64,000 nucleotides of DNA from DATFDN01 sp963756545 (lineage in GTDB: Bacteria; Pseudomonadota; Alphaproteobacteria; Acetobacterales; Acetobacteraceae): the NCBI GenBank assembly GCA_963756545.1, contig CAVWNY010000008.1, positions 372,001 through 436,000 on the forward strand. Reading direction: 5' to 3'. Position numbers and translations under genes: made by a program. Under the pieces are notes generated by a model. The model was not told the origin of the DNA and searched no databases. It worked only from the letters and a program-made list of their open reading frames with translations. The stretch's first letter is position 1, and the number at the start of each line of letters is the position of its first letter. Below are positions 33,278 through 42,782 of this stretch, in pieces.

Positions 33278-34784
33278 ACGCAGTCACCCGTCCGTCCCCG
33301 GCAAGGTACAGCCGCCCGTCCGCCACCAAAGCGGTCACGAAGTGGCGCAGGCCGCTGATCGACTCCGGGCTGGTGTAGAGGGACTGGCCGGTGTCTCCGC
33401 GGAATGCGTGCAGGCGGTCATCCCCCTCGGCGCCCGCGACCCAGACGATCGGCTCCGAGTGGCCGTCGAGGGTGGTCACGATCGGCGCGCCGCGACCGTC
33501 GAGCGGTGCGCACCACGCCGGGGTGAGCGTCGTCGCGGAGACGGCGATCGCCGCGATCCCGGCGCCGGTGCCCCCACCGGGGCAGACGGCGCGCTCCGCC
33601 TGATAAACGACGAGAACCCGCCCCTCGCTGGGGAAGAAGGCCGGGCCGGTGATGATCACCGTGCCGGCGGCGTGAGCAATGGCGATTTGGCCGCCGATAC
33701 CGCCCAGATCGTCGGGGTTCAGCAGATAGGCCTTGCCGTCCTTGCCGAGCGCGAGCAACCGGTGTGCCCCATCCGGGAGGTCGATCGGCAGCGGGCCCAC
33801 CCCGCTCATGTCGAGATCGTCCTGGTCGAGTGACTTCCAGTTGATGGGCGCGAAGAAATCATGGGAATTGGCGGTGCGGGCGAGGTCGGGGCCGAGCCGG
33901 AACACGCCCTCGCCGTCCGCCCACTGGCGCGCATCCTCGGTGTTGCCGGTCGTGAAGAACAGCGCGCCCTCGGCGACGCTGATCCCGCCCGGGGCCCAAA
34001 TGCCGCCCTTCAGTCCGCGCGTCGCCCACGCGGCGACCGGTCGCGGCGGCGTGGTGGCGAGGCCCAGGACGATCCCGTGGTAGTCGCCGCAGTCGCCGTA
34101 ATGGCCGCCGAAGCCTATGAACACACGCCCGGCCAGCAGCGCGAGCGCCGCGCGCTGGTTCTGCTCGCGAGGCTCGAAGGCGATTTTCTGCGCCCGCACC
34201 GCCTGCTGGACATTGATGGGCCAGCCCGGCAGCACCGCGCCGTCACTCAGCCGCAGTCCGAACACGAGGTGCTGCGGCGTGCCGCCGCCGCCGATTCTCA
34301 GTCCGAACACGACGTGCCCCGGCGCGCCGCCCTGTTCGACCATCGCGTCGAGGTAAATCACTCCATTGGCCGGATCGATCACCGGCGTGCCGGTGATGCC
34401 GAGCGGATTGATGTTGCCGCAGGGCAGCGCCGAACGCGGCACGGGCTCGCCCAGCGAGGTGCGCCAGACCGTTCGCCCCGTGACGGCATCGAGCGCGGCC
34501 ACCACGTCGCTCTCGGTCGCGACGATGAGGAGGCCATGCGCCGCGCCCGGCGGGCGCCAATAGAGCGGCTGCGCATAGATATGCCCCTCCACCCGGCCGT
34601 CGAAGGCGGTATCCCGGTGCATCCCCGGCGCGGCCTGCCAGGTCAGACCCGGCGTGACGTAGTTGCCGCTGCGGGCCGGATCGCCGTGATAGCCGGGGAC
34701 GGTGGCGTTGGTCGGCACCGCCGCGAGCGCCGGGGCAAGGCCACCCAGGAGAAAGGCCGTTGCAAGAAGGGCACCCCACCACAT
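33258..34784 (-). CDS. Secreted PQQ-like beta-propeller protein
   Basis: A 508-residue exported protein (signal MWWGALLATAFLLGGLAPA). Blades of the pyrroloquinoline-quinone-dehydrogenase-like type: VAALDAVTGRTVWRTSLGE, GITGTPVIDPANGVIYLDA, FFTTGNTEDARQ and ALGKDGKAYLLNPDDLGG. No haem CxxCH is visible, and I could not identify the PQQ-ligating residues. A 45-bp tandem duplication makes the paired units GGAPGHVVFGLRIGG and GGTPQHLVFGLRLSD. It follows the molbindin gene by three bases. Confidence 0.82.
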   Translation of the reverse strand: MWWGALLATAFLLGGLAPALAAVPTNATVPGYHGDPARSGNYVTPGLTWQAAPGMHRDTAFDGRVEGHIYAQPLYWRPPGAAHGLLIVATESDVVAALDAVTGRTVWRTSLGEPVPRSALPCGNINPLGITGTPVIDPANGVIYLDAMVEQGGAPGHVVFGLRIGGGGTPQHLVFGLRLSDGAVLPGWPINVQQAVRAQKIAFEPREQNQRAALALLAGRVFIGFGGHYGDCGDYHGIVLGLATTPPRPVAAWATRGLKGGIWAPGGISVAEGALFFTTGNTEDARQWADGEGVFRLGPDLARTANSHDFFAPINWKSLDQDDLDMSGVGPLPIDLPDGAHRLLALGKDGKAYLLNPDDLGGIGGQIAIAHAAGTVIITGPAFFPSEGRVLVVYQAERAVCPGGGTGAGIAAIAVSATTLTPAWCAPLDGRGAPIVTTLDGHSEPIVWVAGAEGDDRLHAFRGDTGQSLYTSPESISGLRHFVTALVADGRLYLAGDGRVTAFTWTGQ

Positions 34785-34787
34785 TGG

Positions 34788-34994
34788 TCAGACCCCGACC
34801 ATCACGTCGGACGCCTTGATGACCGCGAACGCCTTCATGCCCTGCTTCAGGCCGAGTTCCTGCGCCGCCTCGTTGGTGATGGAGGCGGTCACGGTCAGGC
34901 CGGGCGAGACCTCGATCCTGACATGGGTGGTCGTGGCGCCGGGCTTCACCTCGGCGATGGTGCCGGGGATCTGGTTGCGGGCGGACAGCTTCAT
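34788..34994 (-). CDS. Molbindin-like TOBE-domain protein
   Basis: A 68-residue single TOBE/Mop domain: MKLSARNQIPGTIAEVKPGA, THVRIEVSPG, LTVTASITNEAAQELGL and AVIKASDVMVG match the Mop fold, which binds molybdate or tungstate oxyanions as oligomers. An AAGGAGTTCC site precedes ATG 34994. It is probably co-transcribed with the downstream beta-propeller gene. Confidence 0.9.
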   Translation of the reverse strand: MKLSARNQIPGTIAEVKPGATTTHVRIEVSPGLTVTASITNEAAQELGLKQGMKAFAVIKASDVMVGV

Positions 34995-35036
34995 GGCGGA
35001 ACTCCTTCCTCACCTTCAGTCCAGAACCCGACCCAA

Positions 35037-35098
35037 AGCGGATCGGATATGCCGTCTGACCCTCGGGCGGTCCACGACCGGGAGATGACCGATCCGCT
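35037..35098. promoter_or_regulatory. Long-spaced inverted repeat upstream of the molbindin gene
   Basis: Perfect 10-base arms AGCGGATCGG (35037-35046) and CCGATCCGCT (35089-35098) with a 42-base spacer, in the 148-base gap between the molbindin start and the lipoprotein hydrolase stop. Could be a regulatory site or cruciform; no known consensus recognised. Confidence 0.35.
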
Positions 35099-35142
35099 CC
35101 GCGTCGGACCCTTCATGATTCAAGCATCAACGTGGGCAAGAC

Positions 35143-36216
35143 CTACCGCGTCGCCAGCACTCGATGCGCCATCGCGTCCCCATCCCGCTTCGTCAGCCAC
35201 ACCCGCGCCCGCCCGCCGGCTCCCGACGGCAGCGGCACGGAGGGATTGTCGATCCAGGCGATCACGTCGTCGATGGGCGTGGCGCGGTCGAGGTCGCGCA
35301 GCATCAAATGATAGCCACCCGGATAGAATGCCGTCCGCGCCCCGGCCGGGAGACGATCCCACGCTGCGGCGGCGGCGCGTTTCGGGATCAGATGGTCCTT
35401 GCCGCCGTACAGGAACAGCACCGGACCGCGCATCCGCCCGACATCGGCCAGCGCGGCGTCCATCAGATCGACCAACCCCTTCACCGCGTCCCAGCGCGTG
35501 CCGTGGATGGTAAGCGGATCGGTCGAGAGGCGCCGGATCGCCGCGCGGTTATTGGAAGCCGTGACCCGCACGAGCGAGCCGGTGACGTGCAGGCCGGGCA
35601 CCGTGTTGGAAAACAGCCAGAGACCGGCCCGCTCGAACATGTTCATCTCGCTGCGGCCCCACACGGCCGGCGAGACCAGGATCGTGCCGTCGATTCGCGG
35701 CCGGTCGGGAGAGGCGGCGAGGCAGATCGCCACCGCGCCGCCCATGCTCTCGCCCATCACGTACAGTTTGCTGTGCGGATGCGCGGCCCGGATCAGCGCC
35801 ACCATGGTCCGGGCGTCCGAGACCAGCGTCGCCACGCCAGGCCAGAACCCGCGCCCCGCCGTCGCGCCGAAGCCGCGCTGGTCGGGGGCGATGACCTCGA
35901 TCCCGGCGGCGGCGAAGGCGGGACCGGGCAGCTCCCAGGCGTCGCGGCTGTCGTTCATGCCGTGCAGCGCCAGAATGATGGCGCGCGGCTCCTCCCCTTG
36001 CTCCTCCCCTGGCGGCCGCCAGGTCCGGTAGCCGAGCCGCGTGCCGTCGGCCATGACGAAGCTTGCATCGGTCCGGACGGGCGCCACGATCGGCGGACCC
36101 GCCGCGACGAGGCGGGCGGCGCAGCCGGAGAGCAGGAGGGGGACAGCGATGGCGGCGACGAACCGGCGACGGGCGCGAACACGGGTGATTGAAAGCACGG
36201 GCGGCATCGCTATCAT
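35143..36216 (-). CDS. Alpha/beta hydrolase lipoprotein (monoglyceride-lipase-like)
   Basis: A 357-residue protein with a lipobox (LLLSGCAA, Cys near residue 28-30), so anchored to the outer or inner membrane. The hydrolase domain shows LALHGMNDSRD, APDQRGFGATAGRGFWPG (in parts), nucleophile elbow VMGESMGGAVA, acid in FLYGGKDHLIP and His in GYHLMLRDL. These match monoacylglycerol-lipase/lysophospholipase-type enzymes. Start ATG 36216; a second ATG lies three codons in. Confidence 0.85.
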   Translation of the reverse strand: MIAMPPVLSITRVRARRRFVAAIAVPLLLSGCAARLVAAGPPIVAPVRTDASFVMADGTRLGYRTWRPPGEEQGEEPRAIILALHGMNDSRDAWELPGPAFAAAGIEVIAPDQRGFGATAGRGFWPGVATLVSDARTMVALIRAAHPHSKLYVMGESMGGAVAICLAASPDRPRIDGTILVSPAVWGRSEMNMFERAGLWLFSNTVPGLHVTGSLVRVTASNNRAAIRRLSTDPLTIHGTRWDAVKGLVDLMDAALADVGRMRGPVLFLYGGKDHLIPKRAAAAAWDRLPAGARTAFYPGGYHLMLRDLDRATPIDDVIAWIDNPSVPLPSGAGGRARVWLTKRDGDAMAHRVLATR

Positions 36217-36252
36217 CTCGGCCGCACGGCCTCCAGAGGGAATCGCCCGCTC

Positions 36253-36447
36253 ATGCCGGACGGCGCCGCCATCCCGACACCGACCGAGATCATCCATGTC
36301 GACGACCGCGTCATCGCCTGCGACGGCGGCGGGCCATTGGGTCATCCGCGCGTGTATCTCCGCATCGAGGAGCAGTCGGTTCTGTGCCCGTACTGCTCGC
36401 GCCTGTTCCTGTTGAGAGAGGGCGCGGGCCACGCAACAGGACACTGA
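36253..36447 (+). CDS. Zinc-finger (zf-CHCC) protein
   Basis: A 64-residue protein with the zf-CHCC fold: VIACDGGGPLGHPRVYL then EEQSVLCPYCSRLFLL, giving Zn ligands C23, H31, C45 and C48. This is the bacterial homologue of complex I subunit NDUFS6, common in alphaproteobacteria. The polA frame begins just at its 3' end. Confidence 0.9.
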   Translation: MPDGAAIPTPTEIIHVDDRVIACDGGGPLGHPRVYLRIEEQSVLCPYCSRLFLLREGAGHATGH

Positions 36448-36457
36448 TACCGTTGGC

Positions 36458-39268
<2,811 letters not shown>

Positions 39269-39276
39269 ATTAGCGG

Positions 39277-39430
39277 GCGATCGGCACCGCAATTACCACC
39301 GCCCTTCGGGCTGACCCCTCCCCCGGCCCCTCCCGCAAGGGGAGGGGAGGTTGTTTCGCGCCGTTTGCTTCTCCCCCTCCCCTTGCGGGAGGGGGCCGGG
39401 GGAGGGGAGCCAAGTGTCAAGCCGTTGGCC
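39277..39430. repeat. Family-B palindromic repeat, copy 2
   Basis: Begins GATCGGCACCGCAATTAC, continues with CCCCTCCCGCAAGGGGAGGG and the mirror CCCCTTGCGGGAGGGGGCC, and ends GTCAAGCCGTTGG. It fills the polA-rpmG gap, and its left flank matches copy 6. Confidence 0.88.
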
Positions 39431-39439
39431 ATGGCACCC

Positions 39440-39469
39440 TTGACCCGACGGGCCGGCTGGCCGCATTTT
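39440..39469 (+). promoter_or_regulatory. Possible rpmG promoter
   Basis: TTGACC (39440-39445), an 18-base spacer and CATTTT (39464-39469), about 24 bases before ATG 39493. The -10 match is weak, but it is the best candidate between the repeat and the gene. Confidence 0.3.
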
Positions 39470-39492
39470 CCCGCGCTTCCGAGGGAGATACC

Positions 39493-39660
39493 ATGGCCAA
39501 AACCAACACCGTGCAGATCAAGCTCGTGTCCACGGCGGACACCGGGTACTTCTACGTCACCAAGAAGAACGCGCGGGCGCAGACGAACAAGCTCGAACTG
39601 AAGAAATACGATCCCGTCGTGCGCAAGCACGTCGTGTTCCGGGAAGCCAAGATCAAATAG
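39493..39660 (+). CDS. rpmG: 50S ribosomal protein L33
   Basis: A 55-residue basic ribosomal protein, MAKTNTVQIKLVSTADTGY and KKNARAQTNKLELKKYDPVV, ending FREAKIK. It is the Cys-free form of L33, without the CxxC zinc pairs. GAGGGAGATACC precedes ATG 39493. Confidence 0.96.
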   Translation: MAKTNTVQIKLVSTADTGYFYVTKKNARAQTNKLELKKYDPVVRKHVVFREAKIK

Positions 39661-39714
39661 CAGCGCCGGCCGCCGGCAGCGCGCGAACCATCCGGCGCGC
39701 ATGGCGGAAGCGCG

Positions 39715-40680
39715 GTGCGCGCGTTTGCCGTCCGGGCTTCGCCAGGCTACCCCCTCGCCGGTCATCACCGTGCGCCATGCTGGCTCGAACTCGCGCCCTT
39801 CGGCTTCGTCCTGCTCTGGAGTTCGTCCTTCGTCGCCGCGAAGACCGGGCTGCGGCACCTCTCCCCGTTGTTGTTCGTCGCGATTCGGCTCAGCGCCTGC
39901 GCCGTCGTGCTCCTCGTGCTGATGCTGGCGCTGCGCCGGTCCTGGCGCCCGCTCGGCCACTGGCGTTGGGCGCATTGCGCGGTCGCGGGCGCGCTCATCA
40001 ACGCCTGCGGCCTGATGGCCCCGCATGTCGGCTTGCTGCTGGTACCGGCCGCACATATCGCACTGGTCCAGTCCCTGACCCCGCTGCTGACCGCCGGCCT
40101 CGGCGTCATGCTGCTGCACGAACGGCTGCGCGCCGGCCAGTGGCTCGGCCTCTCGCTAGGCTTCGCGGGCGTCGGGCTGGTCGTCGGGCTCGCCGCGTTC
40201 CAGAGCGCGACGCGGCTGGAAGGGCTGGCGCTCGCCTTCGTGGGCGTCGTGGGGCTGGTCGCCGGGACGCTCCATTTCGGCCGCTTCTGCCGGGGCATCC
40301 CGCTGCTCGCCGGCGCGTGCGTGCAGTTCCTCGCCGCCGCCGCCGTCAGCAGCCTCGGCGCGGCCGTGCTGGAGATGCCGCGCGCCGACTGGACGGCACC
40401 GACAGTCGCGGCCGTCGCCTGGAACACGGTCGCCGTGTCGCTCGGGGGCATGGCGCTCTACTTCTTCATGCTCTCGCGCGGCACGGTGGCGCGGACCACC
40501 GCGAATTTCTACCTCGTGCCCGGCACCGCGGCGGTGCTCGGCTGGGCCGTGCTCGGAGAGCGGCTGAACCCGCTCGCCGTGCTCGGCCTGGTGGTCGCCT
40601 CGCTCGGCTGCCTGCTGGTGAGCAGCCCGCCGGGCGCGGCATGGGCCGGCGCGTGGCGACGACTGCTCAGCGCGCGGTGA
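39715..40680 (+). CDS. DMT-superfamily (EamA) transporter
   Basis: A 321-residue membrane protein with ten hydrophobic segments and two EamA repeats: GFVLLWSSSFVAAKTGLRHL near the start, LVQSLTPLLTAGLGVMLLHE closing the first, and FYLVPGTAAVLGWAVLGERL in the second. Probably a metabolite exporter. GTG 39715 is preceded by GGAAG. Its last 14 bases overlap the convergent GST gene. Confidence 0.88.
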   Translation: MRAFAVRASPGYPLAGHHRAPCWLELAPFGFVLLWSSSFVAAKTGLRHLSPLLFVAIRLSACAVVLLVLMLALRRSWRPLGHWRWAHCAVAGALINACGLMAPHVGLLLVPAAHIALVQSLTPLLTAGLGVMLLHERLRAGQWLGLSLGFAGVGLVVGLAAFQSATRLEGLALAFVGVVGLVAGTLHFGRFCRGIPLLAGACVQFLAAAAVSSLGAAVLEMPRADWTAPTVAAVAWNTVAVSLGGMALYFFMLSRGTVARTTANFYLVPGTAAVLGWAVLGERLNPLAVLGLVVASLGCLLVSSPPGAAWAGAWRRLLSAR

Positions 40681-41365
40681 ACTGGGTCTTGCCGAACAGG
40701 TTCTCCTTCTCCGCGTCGGTCATCGGCCCGCGGCGCTGGTGCTCGGCCAGCACCTTCAAGCCACGCTGCACCGCCGGACGCGCGGCGATCGCATCGTGCC
40801 AGCGCTTCACGTTCGGGTAGTCGTCGAGGTCGATGCCGCGCCGGTCGGGGTTGCGAATCCAGGGGAAGGTGCAGATGTCGGCCATGCTGTAATCGGAGCC
40901 AGCGAGCCACGCGGCCTCGCCCAGCCGCTTGTCCAGCACGCGATGCAGCCGCTTCACCTCGTTGCCGTATCGCTCGATCGCGTAGGGGATCTTTTCGGGC
41001 GCGTAGGCGGCGAAGTGGTTCCATTGTCCGAACATCGGCCCGACGCCGCCCATCTGGAACATGATCCATTGCAGGCACGTGTAGCGCCCGACGGGATCGG
41101 CGGGGATCAGCTTGCCGCCCGCTTTTTCCGACAGGTAGATCAGGATGGCGCCGGATTCGAACAACTTGAGCGGTTTGCCGCCCGGCCCGTCGGTATCGAC
41201 GATCGCGGGGATGCGGTGGTTGGGCGTGATGTCCAGGAAATCGGGCTTGAACTGCTCGCCCTGGCCGATGTTGATCGCCACCACCTCATAAGGGAGACCC
41301 AGCTCCTCCAGTGCGATATGCACCTTGTGACCGTTGGGTGTGGGCCAGCTCCAGGCTTCGATCAT
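40667..41365 (-). CDS. Glutathione S-transferase (YfcG/YghU-like)
   Basis: A 232-residue cytosolic protein. The thioredoxin-like N-terminus reads WSWPTPNGHKVHIALEELGL, then NHRIPAIVD and the GSH-binding ESGAILIYLSEK; the helical C-terminus contains YSMADICTFPWI. The TPNGHKV opening is characteristic of the nu-class/YfcG disulfide-bond oxidoreductases. GGAGGTCGCC precedes ATG 41365. Confidence 0.92.
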   Translation of the reverse strand: MIEAWSWPTPNGHKVHIALEELGLPYEVVAINIGQGEQFKPDFLDITPNHRIPAIVDTDGPGGKPLKLFESGAILIYLSEKAGGKLIPADPVGRYTCLQWIMFQMGGVGPMFGQWNHFAAYAPEKIPYAIERYGNEVKRLHRVLDKRLGEAAWLAGSDYSMADICTFPWIRNPDRRGIDLDDYPNVKRWHDAIAARPAVQRGLKVLAEHQRRGPMTDAEKENLFGKTQFTAR

Positions 41366-41496
41366 GGCGACCTCCGTTGATGCTTCGGGACAGTGAGGGC
41401 TCAGGTCGGCAGTCCGAGAAGGCCCCGGACCCTGACGGAAGTGCTCATCCCAAGCCTCTGCAAAAGAAGGCGGTTCGTGTGCCAAAGCGACCCAAG

Positions 41497-41585
41497 ACCC
41501 GTCATGGCCGGCGAAGGCCGGCCACCCAGGTCTCTTTTACGCTCGCCGGCAAAGAAGTGGATGCCCGGCCTTCGGGCATGACGGT
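41497..41585. repeat. Family-A palindromic repeat, copy 4
   Basis: ACCCGTCATGGCCGGCGAAG ... CTTCGGGCATGACGGT, between the GST start and the aminotransferase stop. Inner CCAGGTCT/AAGAAGTGG arms are degenerate. Confidence 0.82.
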
Positions 41586-41606
41586 AGGTGCCGGTCCCGC
41601 TCGCTC

Positions 41607-42782
41607 TCACGCATTCCCCGCCAGATACCCCATCGCCGCCTGCACCCCGCCTTCCTTGTGGGGCACCCCGGCGGCGCGCAGGCCCATCTCCACCCCGCCC
41701 AAGGTGCCGATCAGTTGCAGGTCGCCGAAATCGCCCAGATGGCCGATGCGAAACACGCGATCCTTCAGGATGCCGAGGCCGTTGCCCAGACTCATGTTGA
41801 ACTTGTCCAGGATCACCGCCCGCAGCGCGTCGGCGCTGTGCCCCTCCGGCACCCGCACCGCCGTCAGCGATGCCGAGTAGTGGCGCGGATCGGCGCACTG
41901 GACCTCCAGTTCCCAGGCGCGCACCGCCCGGCGCGTCGCCTCGGCGAAGCGGTCGTGGCGGGCGAACACGTTCGCCAGACCCTCTTCCATCAGCATCTTC
42001 ACCGCCTCGTTCAGCCCATAGAGCAGGTTCGTTCCCGGTGTGTACGGGAAATACCCGGTCTCATTGGCCGCCAGCATCGGCCGCCAGTCCCAGTAGCTGC
42101 GCGGCAGCCGCGCCGTCTCGGCCGCGGCCAGCGCCTTGGCGCTGACCGCATTGAACGACAATCCGGGCGGCAGCATCAGGCCCTTCTGCGACCCCGCTAC
42201 GGTGACATCGACGCCCCACTCGTCGTGGCGGTAGTCGATCGAGGCGAGCGAGGAGATCGTGTCCACCATGAGCAGCGCCGGATGCCGCGCCGCGTCCATC
42301 GCCGCGCGCACCTCGTCGATGCGGCTCGCGCAGCCGGTCGAGGTCTCGTTGTGGACCACGCAAACCGCCTTGATCCGGTGCGCCTTGTCGTTCGTCAGCG
42401 CCTCGCCGATCGCGGCGACATCCGCCCCGCGCCGCCAATCCGTGTCGATGAACTCCGGCTCGAGCCCCAACCGCTCCGCCATTTCCTGCCAGAGCGTTGC
42501 GAACCAGCCGGTGCGGCACATCAGCACGGTCTCGCCGGGCGAGAGCGTGTTGGCGAGCGCCGCCTCCCACGCGCCGGTGCCCGACGCGGGATAGATCACC
42601 ACCGGTCCCTTGGTCTGGAACACGGCGCGCAGGTTCCCCAGCAGCTCCAGCCCCAGCCGGCCGAAAGCCGGGCCGCGATGGTCCATGGTCGGCTGGTCGA
42701 TCGCGCGCAGCACGCGATCGGGCACGTTGGTCGGCCCGGGAATTTGCAGGAAGTGCCGACCGGCATGGTAGGTGTGGGACAT
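41607..42782 (-). CDS. Class V aminotransferase (serine/alanine-glyoxylate type)
   Basis: A 391-residue PLP enzyme converting glyoxylate to glycine with serine or alanine as donor. It contains QIPGPTNVPDRVLRA, YPASGTGAWEAALANTL, VVHNETSTGCASRIDEV, MVDTISSLASIDY and the PLP lysine in VAGSQKGLMLPPGL (K200). GGAGAGAC precedes ATG 42782. Its start codon overlaps, on the opposite strand, the start of the FAD/FeS dehydrogenase. That enzyme could supply its keto substrate. Confidence 0.92.
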   Translation of the reverse strand: MSHTYHAGRHFLQIPGPTNVPDRVLRAIDQPTMDHRGPAFGRLGLELLGNLRAVFQTKGPVVIYPASGTGAWEAALANTLSPGETVLMCRTGWFATLWQEMAERLGLEPEFIDTDWRRGADVAAIGEALTNDKAHRIKAVCVVHNETSTGCASRIDEVRAAMDAARHPALLMVDTISSLASIDYRHDEWGVDVTVAGSQKGLMLPPGLSFNAVSAKALAAAETARLPRSYWDWRPMLAANETGYFPYTPGTNLLYGLNEAVKMLMEEGLANVFARHDRFAEATRRAVRAWELEVQCADPRHYSASLTAVRVPEGHSADALRAVILDKFNMSLGNGLGILKDRVFRIGHLGDFGDLQLIGTLGGVEMGLRAAGVPHKEGGVQAAMGYLAGNA

